Source: Planctomycetota bacterium
GTDB lineage: Bacteria > Planctomycetota > MHYJ01 > WSZJ01 > JACPWG01
DNA: 64,000 nucleotides
NCBI GenBank assembly: GCA_016197205.1
Contig: JACPWG010000142.1
Coordinates: forward strand, 62,001 to 126,000
Direction of reading: 5' to 3'
Each line of letters opens with the position of its first letter. Within the stretch, counting starts at the first letter, position 1. The notes under the pieces were generated by a model. That model was not told where the DNA came from. It did not search any database and saw nothing but the letters and a program-made list of their open reading frames with translations. Shown here one piece after another: positions 28,575-36,861 of this stretch. A program made the position numbers and the translations under genes.

Positions 28575-30413
28575 ATGCAGTACCCCGCGGAATTCGACGT
28601 CGTGGTCGTCGGCGCCGGCCACGCGGGCTGCGAGGCCGCGCTCGCCTCCGCCCGCATGGGCCTCCGCACCGCGCTCCTCACCCTCAACCTCGACACCCTC
28701 GCGCAGATGTCCTGCAATCCCGCGATCGGCGGGATCGCGAAGGGACAGCTCGTCCGCGAAATCGACGCGCTCGGCGGCGAGATGGCGCGCGCGATCGACC
28801 GCACGGGCATCCAGTTCCGCATGCTCAACACGCGCAAAGGGCCCGCGGTCCGCTCCCCGCGCGCGCAGGCGGACAAGAAGGCCTACCAGTTCTACATGAA
28901 GCAGGCCGTCGAGGCGCAGGCAGGTCTCTCCGTGCGGCAAGACGGGGCCGAGGAGCTCCTCGTCGAGGGCGGCGACCTGGGCGGCGGCGCCGGCGGACAG
29001 GCGCGCGTCCGCGGCGTGCTCGGCAAGAGCGGGTTCGAGTACCGCGCACGGGCCATCGTCGTCACCACGGGCACGTTTCTGCGCGGCCTCCTGCACCAGG
29101 GCGAGCGGCAGCAGGCGGGCGGGCGGATGGCCGAGCCGGCCGCGGAGGGTGTAAGCGCGAGCCTCGCGCGTCTCGGCTTCGTGCTGGAGCGACTGAAAAC
29201 CGGCACGCCCCCGCGCGTGAACGGGCGCACGATCGACTACGCGCGCGTCACTCCGCAGCCGGGGGACGCGGAGCCGCAGCCGTTCTCCTTCTCGACCGAG
29301 CGGATCACGCAGCCGCAGCTCCCGTGCTACGCCACGTACACGAATCACCGCACGCACGCGGTCCTGCGGGCGAACCTCGCCCGGTCGCCGATGTACAACG
29401 GCCAGATCGCCTCGCGCGGCCCCCGCTACTGCCCCTCGGTCGAGGACAAGGTCGTCCGGTTCGCGGAGAAGGAGCGCCACCTGCTCTTCCTGGAGCCGGA
29501 GGGGATGAACACGCTGGAAGTCTACTGCAACGGCATTTCCACCTCGATGCCGCCCGACGTGCAGGAGGAAATGGTCCACACGATCGCGGGGCTGGAGCGT
29601 GCGGAAATCGTGCGGTACGGCTACGCGGTGGAGTACGACTACGTCCCGCCGACGCAGCTCACGGGGACGCTGGAGGCGAAGACCGTCGACGGGCTCTTCC
29701 TGGCCGGCCAGATCAACGGGACGACGGGCTACGAGGAGGCGGCTGCGCTGGGGCTCGTCGCGGGCATCAACGCGGCGAGGCGGGTGCGCGGGGAGCCGCG
29801 CTTCGTGCTTTCGCGGGCGGAGGCGTACATCGGCGTCCTGGTGGACGATCTGGTGACGCGGGGCGTCACGGAGCCGTACCGCATGTTCACGTCGCGGGCG
29901 GAGCACCGGCTGCTCCTGCGACACGACAACGCGGACCGGCGCCTGACGCGCTACGGGCGGGAGCTGGGGCTGGTCGGGGAGGCGGCCTGCGCGCGGCTCG
30001 CGGAAAAGGAGCGCCAAATCGAAGAGGCGCTCGAGTACCTGGCGCGGCGGTTCCGCGACGGGCGGTCGCTGCTCGATAGACTGCGGCGGCCGGAGGTCGC
30101 GTACGCGGAGCTGGAGGCGGCGGACGAGGGGCTGCGCGCGCTCGGGCTCTCGCGAGCGGCGGCGGAGCAGGTGGACATCGGGGCGAAGTACGAGGGGTAC
30201 ATCGCGCGCCAGGAGGCGCAGGTGGAGCGGTTCCGGGAGCTCGAGGACCGGACGATCCCGGCGGGGCTGGACTACTTCCAGGTGCCGCACTTGCGGCTGG
30301 AGGCCCGCGAAAAGCTTTCCCGCATCCGACCCCACTCGCTCGGCCAGGCCGCGCGCGTGAGCGGCGTGTCGCCGGCGGACATCTCGGTGCTGCTGGTGCA
30401 CCTGGCGCGGTGA
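28575..30413 (+). CDS. mnmG: tRNA uridine-5-carboxymethylaminomethyl modification enzyme MnmG
   Basis: A 612-residue FAD-dependent enzyme that, with MnmE, builds the carboxymethylaminomethyl group on U34 of tRNAs reading two-fold degenerate codons. The FAD-binding GAGHAG lies at residues 14-19; SCNPAIGGIAKGQLVREID and the GRQINGTTGYEEAAAQGL-type segment (here INGTTGYEEAAALG) are diagnostic, as is the C-terminal region with YEGYIARQEAQVERF and ISVLL. The length is normal (about 620-630). The ATG at 28575 starts just before the conserved YPAEFDVVVVGAG. In many bacteria mnmG neighbours rsmG and parAB near the origin; here no such genes follow. Confidence 0.97.
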   Translation: MQYPAEFDVVVVGAGHAGCEAALASARMGLRTALLTLNLDTLAQMSCNPAIGGIAKGQLVREIDALGGEMARAIDRTGIQFRMLNTRKGPAVRSPRAQADKKAYQFYMKQAVEAQAGLSVRQDGAEELLVEGGDLGGGAGGQARVRGVLGKSGFEYRARAIVVTTGTFLRGLLHQGERQQAGGRMAEPAAEGVSASLARLGFVLERLKTGTPPRVNGRTIDYARVTPQPGDAEPQPFSFSTERITQPQLPCYATYTNHRTHAVLRANLARSPMYNGQIASRGPRYCPSVEDKVVRFAEKERHLLFLEPEGMNTLEVYCNGISTSMPPDVQEEMVHTIAGLERAEIVRYGYAVEYDYVPPTQLTGTLEAKTVDGLFLAGQINGTTGYEEAAALGLVAGINAARRVRGEPRFVLSRAEAYIGVLVDDLVTRGVTEPYRMFTSRAEHRLLLRHDNADRRLTRYGRELGLVGEAACARLAEKERQIEEALEYLARRFRDGRSLLDRLRRPEVAYAELEAADEGLRALGLSRAAAEQVDIGAKYEGYIARQEAQVERFRELEDRTIPAGLDYFQVPHLRLEAREKLSRIRPHSLGQAARVSGVSPADISVLLVHLAR

Positions 30414-30445
30414 GGCCGGGGGGGGAAGCCGCCGAAAATCGAGGA

Positions 30446-30521
30446 CGAGCCACCGAAGACGCTGAAGACGCCGAAACTGACGGGAGGGCTTTCGGGAGTC
30501 TTCGGCGTCTTCGGTGGCTCG
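30446..30521. repeat. GAAGACGC-type inverted repeat after mnmG
   Basis: Arms of 24 bp (30446..30469 and 30498..30521, one mismatch), composed of CCACCGAAGACGC-type words, enclose a 28-nt loop. It sits between the convergent mnmG and kinase-remnant genes and may serve as a bidirectional terminator, but there is no T tract. Confidence 0.7.
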
Positions 30522-30544
30522 TTCATCGACCGGTCGACCGACCC

Positions 30545-31597
30545 TCACTTCCGCTTCTGGCCGGAGAGGACGCTCTCGTAGCGGTAGTACACCTCGAGGG
30601 TGAGCGTGTTCAGGGCCGTGGCGTAGATCCGGCCTCCCTCGAAACCCCACCGGTCATCCGCATCCCAGGAGCCGCAGGCGCCCGCGCCCGAGTCCGCGCC
30701 AGGTTTGGCGCCGGCCGCCGCAGCGACCTCGGCCTTCGCCCTCGCGGCCTTCACCCGCGAGAGCGCCTCCGTGGCCTTCGGGTCGCCCGGACGGAGGGCA
30801 AGGGCCTCCGCGAACCGGGCGTCAGCCTCGTCGAACTTTCCGGCGCCCCAGGCCGCTTCCCCCTTCGCCATGGCAATCCCGTACTTTGTCTCCTCGGCCC
30901 GCCGTGCCTCGTCTTCCTGCCGTTTGCGCTCGGCGGCCGCGCGAGCCGCACGCACCCGGTCCTGCCCATCGAGCGCCTTCGCGTCCCCCGGTCGCGCGGA
31001 GAGCGCGGCGCCGAAGCCCTCGTTCGCCCGGTCAAATTCGCCGGCCGCCAGCGCCTCCTCCCCCTTCCCCATCGCGGTGCGGTAGGAAGTTTCGACCGCC
31101 CGGCGTGCGTCCTCCTCGGCTCGAAGTCGCGCCACCTCCTGACGCGCAGCCGCCGCTTCGGCCCGCTTGCGCTCGGCCTCGCGACGCTCCACCACCTCGC
31201 GGGCCTCTCTCGACCGCTCGCCGGCCTCCGTCGCCGCGCGATCGGCGGGGCGCGCGGCGAGCGCCTCGCCGAATTTGGATTCGGCCGTTTCGAAATCGCC
31301 TTTCGAGAGTGCGTACTCCCCCATTTTCATCGCGGCCTCGTAGCGCGCGGCGATCGCCTCGCCGCCGCGGCCGGACGCAAGAAAGTGGAGACGCGCGGCC
31401 GCGCGCCCCTCCCGGCGGAAGCGCTCCACGGCCTCGTGCGTAGCGAGGAAGGAGCCGGAGAGGAGCTTGACCGCGACGTGACGATTGAGCGAGACCTGCT
31501 CGGCCAGGTAGACGGCACCCATCCCCCCGGCGCCGAGCAGCCGGACGATGCGATAGTCGCCGCCGAGGGTCGTCCCGACGAGCGGGTCGTTCGACAT
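30545..31597 (-). CDS. chimeric protein: kinase N-lobe, TPR-like repeats, cyclase-like tail
   Basis: A 350-residue protein that begins like a normal Planctomycete-type kinase (GDYRIVRLLGAGGMGAVYLAEQ, VAVKLLS, FRREGRAAARLH) but breaks off where HPNIV would follow, about residue 70. The HRD loop, DFG and C-lobe are absent, so it cannot be an active kinase. Three ~80-residue repeats follow, each with MxKGExAL...FDxAxxxFxxALxxRPGD and a charged coiled-coil insert. The last ~40 residues (GSWDADDRWGFEGGRIYATALNTLTLEVYYRY) match the C-terminal repeat of squalene-cyclase-like proteins. It appears to be a mosaic of three gene types. GGAGG lies 5 nt before the ATG and a promoter is present, so it may be expressed. 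Confidence 0.7.
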   Translation of the reverse strand: MSNDPLVGTTLGGDYRIVRLLGAGGMGAVYLAEQVSLNRHVAVKLLSGSFLATHEAVERFRREGRAAARLHFLASGRGGEAIAARYEAAMKMGEYALSKGDFETAESKFGEALAARPADRAATEAGERSREAREVVERREAERKRAEAAAARQEVARLRAEEDARRAVETSYRTAMGKGEEALAAGEFDRANEGFGAALSARPGDAKALDGQDRVRAARAAAERKRQEDEARRAEETKYGIAMAKGEAAWGAGKFDEADARFAEALALRPGDPKATEALSRVKAARAKAEVAAAAGAKPGADSGAGACGSWDADDRWGFEGGRIYATALNTLTLEVYYRYESVLSGQKRK

Positions 31598-31672
31598 CTC
31601 CGCCTCCAGGAAGCTCCAGGCCCAAGAGAGAGGGGCATCGGAGCCGTTCGTGCCCTGCGAGTGTGCTCAAGC

Positions 31673-31701
31673 ATCTTACAGGTTCGGCGAGGGGAACTCA
31701 A
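31673..31701 (-). promoter_or_regulatory. predicted sigma-70 promoter of the chimeric kinase gene
   Basis: On the minus strand TTGAGT (31696..31701) and TAAGAT (31673..31678) are separated by 17 bp, 75 bp upstream of the ATG at 31597. Confidence 0.45.
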
Positions 31702-31742
31702 CAGGACTCGTCGATGCGGCCCCCGGACCGGACCGCTCGCCC

Positions 31743-31771
31743 TTGCCCCAGGCCGCTCGCCGGCGTATAAT
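31743..31771 (+). promoter_or_regulatory. predicted sigma-70 promoter of the lipoprotein gene
   Basis: TTGCCC (31743..31748) and consensus TATAAT (31766..31771) with a 17-bp spacer, 63 bp upstream of the ATG at 31835; divergent from the promoter at 31673..31701. Confidence 0.55.
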
Positions 31772-31834
31772 CGCGAACGCAGGGGAAAAACCGAGGCGCG
31801 CCGCACGGGCGCCGCCGAATTTCCAGGATGTCCC

Positions 31835-32206
31835 ATGTCCGCACGCACCGCTGCCGGAAGCCGGCGTCTGTCGGTCGCAGTCGCTCTTCTGCTCGTCGCC
31901 GTCCTCGGAGGCTGCTACTACCGCCCTTACGGCTACTACGGGCCCGCGTACGCCTACCCGCCCGAGACCGCTGAATTTCCGGAGGCCCCGGGTCCACCGC
32001 CCGCCCCGCTCGTCGAGCCTGCCCCTCCCCCGCCGGGGTCGGATGCCGCCTGGTTGCCCGGGCACTGGACCTGGAACGGGCGCGCCTGGCGCTGGTCCCC
32101 CGGAATGTACGTACGCGCGCCCTACCCGTCACGCACCTACGCCCCCGGCTTCTGGACCCCGGGTCCAGGGCGCAACTGGGTATGGGTCCCCGGCTGTTGG
32201 CGCTGA
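31835..32206 (+). CDS. small lipoprotein with WxxGxW-type repeats
   Basis: A 123-residue lipoprotein. The signal sequence ends in a lipobox (VAVLGGC, Cys about residue 27), and a Tyr-rich stretch (YYRPYGYYGPAYAYP) follows it. The C-terminal half has tandem aromatic motifs (WLPGHWTWNGRAWRW, GFWTPGPGRNWVWVPGCW) typical of YXWXXGXW repeat proteins, exported proteins of unknown function. AGGA stands 8 nt before the ATG. The stop codon lies inside the left end of the 172-bp element that begins at 32203. Confidence 0.75.
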   Translation: MSARTAAGSRRLSVAVALLLVAVLGGCYYRPYGYYGPAYAYPPETAEFPEAPGPPPAPLVEPAPPPPGSDAAWLPGHWTWNGRAWRWSPGMYVRAPYPSRTYAPGFWTPGPGRNWVWVPGCWR

Positions 32207-32374
32207 GTACCGCCCCACGGAATTGGGTGACCGATTTGCTCGGCGATTTTGGCCGCCCGCTTTGTTGCGCTCGCTCGCCGTAGGGCTCCGTTACTACGCC
32301 TCGCTCGCGCGCCTCGCGGGCGGCCAAACTTGCCTTCGCCTATTGGTCACCGACTTCCGTGGAGCGGTACTGAG
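32203..32374. repeat. 172-bp terminal-inverted-repeat element, copy 1
   Basis: The ends are ~30-bp imperfect inverted repeats (32203..32232 and 32345..32374, about 26 of 30 matching), starting CTGAGTACCGC. Inside, GGCCGCCCGC and GCGGGCGGCC pair as a second stem and enclose CGCTCGC-rich DNA. Copy 2 lies at 37366..37537 with the same length. It contains no open frame of its own. Because it resembles both a MITE and a structured RNA, its nature is open. Confidence 0.85.
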
Positions 32375-32486
32375 CGACACGCACGCTCGGGGTCGGGAGC
32401 GCCGCGACGGCGGACACCCCGGAGGGTGCAGCCGCCGTCGCTTTCACGCCGGCATGCACGCAGTGTCGACCCACCTGCATTTTCCC

Positions 32487-32515
32487 TTGTCACCTCCGCG
32501 CCCACCCGCTAGAAT
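32487..32515 (+). promoter_or_regulatory. predicted sigma-70 promoter of korAB
   Basis: TTGTCA (32487..32492) and TAGAAT (32510..32515) with a 17-bp spacer, about 110 bp upstream of the GTG start of korA. The stretch 32375..32486 shows nothing else. Confidence 0.45.
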
Positions 32516-32627
32516 GTCCGCGTTTCGAAACCCCCGAAGAACGGTCCCCCGTGCCCCGCCCCTTCTTTCCCGAGGCCCGGCCGGCGTCCGGGCGCCCCCC
32601 GTCGCCTCTCGTTTCAAGGAGTGGTCC

Positions 32628-34421
32628 GTGGACCCCGTCATCAATGACTTCTCCATCCAGGTCGCGACGGTCAACGGCTCCGGCAGCCAGACCGCCAACA
32701 ACGTCCTCATGCGCTCCCTCTTCCAGTTGGGCATTCCCGTCAGCGGGAAGAACATCTTCCCGTCCAACATCGCGGGCCTGCCCACGTGGTTCACGATCCG
32801 GGCCAACAAGGACGGCTGGACCGCGCGCAAGAAAGAGATCGACATCCTCGTCGCCATGAACGCGGTCACGGTCGAAGACGATTTCCGCAACCTCAAGCCA
32901 GGCTCGGTCGCGATCTACAACACGGAGTTGAAGTACACCGAGAACCGCACGGACATCACCTATTACGCGGTGAACTTCCCCGAAATCGTCCGCCAGTGCT
33001 GCCCGGAGACGAAGCTCCGGAAGCTCGTGACCAACATGGTTTACGTCGGCATCCTGCAGCACCTGCTCTCCATCGAGCCCGCCGAGATCGAGAAGGCCAT
33101 CCGGAAGGCGTTCAAGACGAAGGCGAAGGCCGCGGACTTGAACGTGACGGCCGCGAAGGCAGGCGCGGAGTGGGCGGCCAAGAACCTGCAGAAGAAAGAC
33201 CCCTTCCGGGTCCAGCGCATGGACAAGAACAAGGGCAAGATCATCATCGAAGGGAACGCCGCGGCCGGGATCGGCTGCATGATGGCCGGGGTGACCTTCG
33301 CCTCGTGGTATCCCATCACGCCCTCCTCCAGCCTCTGCGAGTCGATGCTGGAGTACATGGAAAAGTACCGCATGGATCCTGAGACCGGCAAGCCCACCTT
33401 CGCCATCGTGCAGGCGGAGGATGAGCTCGCGGCGATCGGCATGGCCCTCGGCGCCGGTTGGGCGGGCGCCCGGTCCATGACGTCCACGGCCGGGCCCGGC
33501 ATCTCGCTCATGGCGGAGTTCATCGGCCTCGGCTACTACGCGGAGGTGCCGGCGGTGATCTTCGACGTCCAGCGCGTCGGCCCCTCCACCGGCCTGCCGA
33601 CGCGCACGGCGCAGGGGGACATCCGGAGCATGGCCTACCTGAGCCACGGCGACTGCAAGCACATCGTCCTCCTCCCCGACTCCCCGGAGGAGATCTACGA
33701 GTTCGCCCAGACCGCGTTCGACCTCACCGAGCGCTTCCAGACGCCCGTCTTCGTGGGCCTGGACCTCGACCTCGGCATGAACAACTGGATGTCGGACCCG
33801 TTCCCTTATCCCCAGAAGGGGTTGGACCGGGGGAAGATCATCACGAAGGCGGACCTGGACCGCGGCGTCAAATTCGAGCGCTACCGCGACGTCGACGGCG
33901 ACGGCATCCCGTACCGCACGATTCCCGGCAACGAGCATCCCCTCGCGTCCTACTTCACGCGAGGGAGCGGCCACAACGAGCGGGCCGAGTACACGGAGAA
34001 GGCCGACGACTACCAGCGGAACATGGACCGCCTCGCCCGGAAGTACGAGACCGCGCGGAAGTGCGTCCCGCAGCCTGAGGTCCACAACGACGAGAAGGCG
34101 CGGATCGGCTTCCTGGCCTTCGGGAGCAGTCATCTCGCGATTGTCGAGAGCCAGGACCAGCTCCGCAAGGAGCATGGGCTGGCCACGAGCTACCTGCGCC
34201 TTCGGGCGCTGCCGACGAACGGCGCGGTCAAGGAGTTCGTCCAGCGGCACGACCGGGTCTACGTCGTGGAGCAGAACCGCGACGGGCAGATGTTCGACAT
34301 TCTGCGGCTGGAGCTGGGGGCCGATCAGGGGAAGCTCCGCTCGATCCGACACTACAACGGCTACCCGATCGACGCCCGGTCCGTGACCGACGCGCTGGTC
34401 GCTTCGGAAAAGGAGAGCTAA
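32628..34421 (+). CDS. korA: 2-oxoglutarate:ferredoxin oxidoreductase subunit alpha
   Basis: A 597-residue subunit in which the gamma domain (about residues 1-190, beginning FSIQVATVNGSGSQTANN) is fused to the alpha (PFOR domain I/II) part, beginning with EGNAAAGIGCMMAGVTFASWYPITPSS. With KorB it decarboxylates a 2-oxoacid to the acyl-CoA and reduces ferredoxin, as in the reductive or oxygen-limited TCA cycle. GTG at 32628 was chosen for the AAGGAG 6 nt upstream and because the conserved region starts right after it; the longer open frame belongs to the upstream lipoprotein and repeat. korB starts 1 bp after the stop. Substrate preference (2-oxoglutarate) is inferred from family resemblance. 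Confidence 0.92.
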   Translation: MDPVINDFSIQVATVNGSGSQTANNVLMRSLFQLGIPVSGKNIFPSNIAGLPTWFTIRANKDGWTARKKEIDILVAMNAVTVEDDFRNLKPGSVAIYNTELKYTENRTDITYYAVNFPEIVRQCCPETKLRKLVTNMVYVGILQHLLSIEPAEIEKAIRKAFKTKAKAADLNVTAAKAGAEWAAKNLQKKDPFRVQRMDKNKGKIIIEGNAAAGIGCMMAGVTFASWYPITPSSSLCESMLEYMEKYRMDPETGKPTFAIVQAEDELAAIGMALGAGWAGARSMTSTAGPGISLMAEFIGLGYYAEVPAVIFDVQRVGPSTGLPTRTAQGDIRSMAYLSHGDCKHIVLLPDSPEEIYEFAQTAFDLTERFQTPVFVGLDLDLGMNNWMSDPFPYPQKGLDRGKIITKADLDRGVKFERYRDVDGDGIPYRTIPGNEHPLASYFTRGSGHNERAEYTEKADDYQRNMDRLARKYETARKCVPQPEVHNDEKARIGFLAFGSSHLAIVESQDQLRKEHGLATSYLRLRALPTNGAVKEFVQRHDRVYVVEQNRDGQMFDILRLELGADQGKLRSIRHYNGYPIDARSVTDALVASEKES

Positions 34422-34422
34422 C

Positions 34423-35526
34423 ATGGCCGACTCTGCCACGCCCGCGACCCCCGCACCCCCACCGACGCCGTCCGTTCCGCGTCCGGCGGCCCCCCCGGCG
34501 CCCGCGGCCCCGACCAAGAACCGCATCGGCCTGACGCTCCAGGACTACAAGGGCCTGCCCACCACGCTCTGCCCCGGCTGTGGCCATGACTCGATCACGA
34601 ACCAGATCACGCGCGCCTTCTACGAGCTGGGCATCCAGCCGCACCGGGTACTCAAGCTGTCGGGGATCGGCTGCTCGAGCAAGACGCCCGCCTACTTCCT
34701 GGGCCGGGCCTTCGGTTTCAACGCGGTCCACGGCCGGATGCCCTCCATCGCGACCGGGGCGGCCGTGGCCAACCGCAGCCTGATCTCCATCGGCGTGAGC
34801 GGCGACGGCGACACGGCCTCGATCGGCCTCGGCCAGTTCATGCACATGCTGCGTCGCAACGTCCCCTGCATCTACATCATCGAGAACAACGGCGTCTACG
34901 GGCTGACCAAGGGCCAGTTCTCCGCGACGGCGGACGTCGGCTCGGTGCAAAAGAAAGGCGCGGTCAACGAGTTGGCGGCCATCGACTGCTGCGCGTTGGC
35001 GATCGAGCTGGGGTGCGGGTTCGTGGCGCGCTCCTTCTCCGGCGACGCGAAGCAATTGAACGCGATCCTGCGCGCCGCGCTCAGCCATCGCGGGATGGTC
35101 ATGCTCGACGTGATCAGCCCCTGCGTGACCTTCAACGACCACGAAGGCTCTACCAAGAGCTATTCGCACGCGAAGTCCTCGGAGATTCCGCTGCACGAGA
35201 TCGGGTTCGTGCCGTTCTACGAGGAGATCAAGGTGGACTACGAGCCGGGGACCACGCTGGACGTGGCGATGCCGGACGGGTCGCACATCCGGCTGAAGAA
35301 GCTGGGCCGCGACTACAATCCGAGCAGCAAGATGGAAGCGTTCAAGGTGATCGAGGAGGGGACGAAGACGAACCAGTTGATCACCGGCATCCTCTACCTC
35401 GAGCCGAACAAGCGGACGCTCTTCGACCATCTGGAGCTGCCGGAGAAGCCGCTCGTGGAGCTGCCCCCGGAGAAGGTGCGGCCGGGGAAGGCGGCGCTGG
35501 ACGAGATGATGGAGGCGCTGCGGTAG
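34423..35526 (+). CDS. korB: 2-oxoglutarate:ferredoxin oxidoreductase subunit beta
   Basis: A 367-residue thiamine-diphosphate-binding beta subunit. After a Pro/Ala-rich N-terminal tail (about residues 1-25), LCPGCGHDS and GCSSKT carry cluster-ligand Cys residues, and the TPP motif runs GDGDTASIG...ENNGVYGLTKGQFS. The YGLTKGQ form is the one seen in 2-oxoglutarate-type enzymes. CVTFNDH carries a further conserved Cys. The gene starts 1 bp after korA, so the two are cotranscribed and made together. There is no ferredoxin gene or delta subunit adjacent. Confidence 0.94.
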   Translation: MADSATPATPAPPPTPSVPRPAAPPAPAAPTKNRIGLTLQDYKGLPTTLCPGCGHDSITNQITRAFYELGIQPHRVLKLSGIGCSSKTPAYFLGRAFGFNAVHGRMPSIATGAAVANRSLISIGVSGDGDTASIGLGQFMHMLRRNVPCIYIIENNGVYGLTKGQFSATADVGSVQKKGAVNELAAIDCCALAIELGCGFVARSFSGDAKQLNAILRAALSHRGMVMLDVISPCVTFNDHEGSTKSYSHAKSSEIPLHEIGFVPFYEEIKVDYEPGTTLDVAMPDGSHIRLKKLGRDYNPSSKMEAFKVIEEGTKTNQLITGILYLEPNKRTLFDHLELPEKPLVELPPEKVRPGKAALDEMMEALR

Positions 35527-35552
35527 CGGCGGCGCGCGTAGAGGGTAGAATC

Positions 35553-35930
35553 GTGGGTCGTGTGTTCGACACGTTGCACGTAGGCAAGGAGCGGCTGTAC
35601 ACGCTCTTCGACTCGGGCGCCAAGCACTGCTTCATCAGCGAGGCGGCGGCCGGCTGCGGCAGCGTGACCAAACTGAAGGGGCCGCTGCCGGTCGAAATCG
35701 GGGGCCGGCGTCATCGTCTAGGAAAGTTGTGCTCGCTGGAGGGGACGCTCCGGCGGAAGATGGTCGTGATCACCGCGCTGGTCCTTCCGGAGATCGGGTC
35801 CGACGCGGAGGGACGTCCCATCGACGTGATCTTCGGCGCCGACGCGATGCAGGATTTTCGCATTCGGCTGATCCCGGAAGAGGAGCGGGTGGATCTGTCC
35901 CACTTCAGTCGAACGTTCGTGGAGTTCTAG
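35553..35930 (+). CDS. retropepsin-like aspartyl protease domain protein
   Basis: A 125-residue single-domain protein resembling retroviral-type aspartic proteases: the active-site loop reads YTLFDSGAKHCFIS (DSG in place of DTG), and the later segment VIFGADAMQDFRIRL matches the second conserved strand (ADxL/M-type) of bacterial retropepsin-like proteins. One active site per chain means it would work as a homodimer. GTG at 35553 has GAGGG 7 nt upstream. It lies 26 bp after korB on the same strand and may be cotranscribed. No signal peptide is present and its target is unknown. Confidence 0.65.
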   Translation: MGRVFDTLHVGKERLYTLFDSGAKHCFISEAAAGCGSVTKLKGPLPVEIGGRRHRLGKLCSLEGTLRRKMVVITALVLPEIGSDAEGRPIDVIFGADAMQDFRIRLIPEEERVDLSHFSRTFVEF

Positions 35931-35940
35931 CCGAAAAATA

Positions 35941-36070
35941 GGGCATGGTTCAAATCCGAGTCACAGATCGCCGTCGGCCGACCTCCGTAGGGGCACGGCG
36001 CTGCCGTGCCCACGAGGCGAGGCAGGGTTGTCGGCTGGGCTCTACGTCGGCGGCGATTTGAACCCTGCCC
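35941..36070. repeat. 130-bp MITE-like element (GGGCATGGTTCAAATC ends)
   Basis: Inverted ends GGGCATGGTTCAAATC (35941..35956) and GATTTGAACCCTGCCC (36055..36070) pair with one mismatch. The centre holds the palindrome GGGCACGGCGCTGCCGTGCCC (about 35991..36011). It is a shorter relative of the 257-bp element at 61632. No clear target duplication is visible. From here to 36562 there is no gene. Confidence 0.75.
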
Positions 36071-36314
36071 AAAACAGGTAGGGACAGGCACTCTTTTTCC
36101 GTTCCACGCCGTCGTCCGTCACTCCAACTCATGTCCCTCATTGGCCCCCCCGCGCCCGGGCCGTCTTCGCCGAGTACTACCATGGGCTTCTGACCCAGCC
36201 GGCCGGGACAGGGCCAGACCTCGCAAGCAGTGCCGGCTTCCGGGCCCAGGTGCTCGCATTGGCGGGAACGGGAATCAGTGCAGCCTACGCCGCCGCACGG
36301 GCCGTCCTTGCCTC

Positions 36315-36443
36315 GTGGCCCGTTGACGAACCTCGAGCACAGTCGTCAAGCCTGCCCGGGCAAGTCGCACCTCATGAAGCCGTTCGCGCGGGCCGGAGGC
36401 CCGCGCCCCCAGGCATCCTGTCTGGACCTCGTCAGCGGTCCAC
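36315..36443. repeat. 129-bp inverted-repeat element, copy 2
   Basis: The same length and order of parts as 23810..23938: left end GTGGCCCGTTGACGAA (36315..36330), the GGGCCGGAGGCCC palindrome with CCCCCAGGCA, and a right end with three changes (36428..36443). The outer bases CTC and GAG extend the inverted repeat in this copy. Confidence 0.8.
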
Positions 36444-36459
36444 GAGCGGGACTCCATCC

Positions 36460-36497
36460 AAAAAAGAAGCGGACAGGTCCGGTTGGGACCTGTCCGC
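36460..36497 (-). terminator. strong intrinsic terminator of the Flp pilin genes
   Basis: On the minus strand a perfect 12-bp stem GCGGACAGGTCC with a CAACC loop (36486..36497 pairing with 36469..36480) is followed by TTCTTTTTT. It lies 65 bp beyond the stop of the second pilin gene. Confidence 0.9.
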
Positions 36498-36562
36498 GCC
36501 CTGAAGGAGGAGACTTTTATTTTCGGTTGTAGGAGTGGTTTGCTTTTGGTGCGTTCCTCCGG

Positions 36563-36817
36563 CTAGCGACCGTCGATCACCGTGTGTCCGCCGCCGCCAC
36601 CGCCGCCGCCGCGGGCGCGGTTCTCGACCGTGCCGAGCTTGTCCTTCGAGCCGACGATGATGGACCGCACCTTGTCCCCGTAAAGGCCCACCGCGCCGAT
36701 CAGGAAGATCGCCACCAGGGCGACGATGATGATGTACTCCGTCATCGAGGCGCCCGCCTCGTTGGTGCTCGCCATTCGATCCCGCAGACTCACCACAGGG
36801 TTCTCCTTCTTCAGCAT
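36563..36817 (-). CDS. Flp/Fap-type pilin (second copy)
   Basis: An 84-residue Flp pilin precursor. After a short positively charged leader the prepilin-peptidase site reads EAG followed by ASMTEY, with the conserved Glu at +5 and Tyr at +6, and the hydrophobic helix IIIVALVAIFLIGAVGLYG. The C-terminus is longer than in the first copy and ends in a run of eight Gly and HTVIDGR, which is unusual for a pilin. It lies 44 bp downstream of the first pilin and ahead of the terminator, so the two form a small operon. ATG at 36817 starts MLKKEN; the frame continues upstream without support. Confidence 0.85.
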   Translation of the reverse strand: MLKKENPVVSLRDRMASTNEAGASMTEYIIIVALVAIFLIGAVGLYGDKVRSIIVGSKDKLGTVENRARGGGGGGGGHTVIDGR

Positions 36818-36861
36818 CCGCGTCCGGGTTCCGTCCACCGCCGATTCAGGGGCTCCGTGGG

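Noticed and set aside
28575..30413. mnmG as a marker of the replication origin
   Set aside because: No rsmG, parA, parB, dnaA or DnaA-box cluster lies beside it, so oriC cannot be inferred here.
35013..35930. A 305-residue plus-strand open frame overlapping korB
   Set aside because: Only the part after 35553 has domain support; the earlier part is an out-of-frame shadow of korB.
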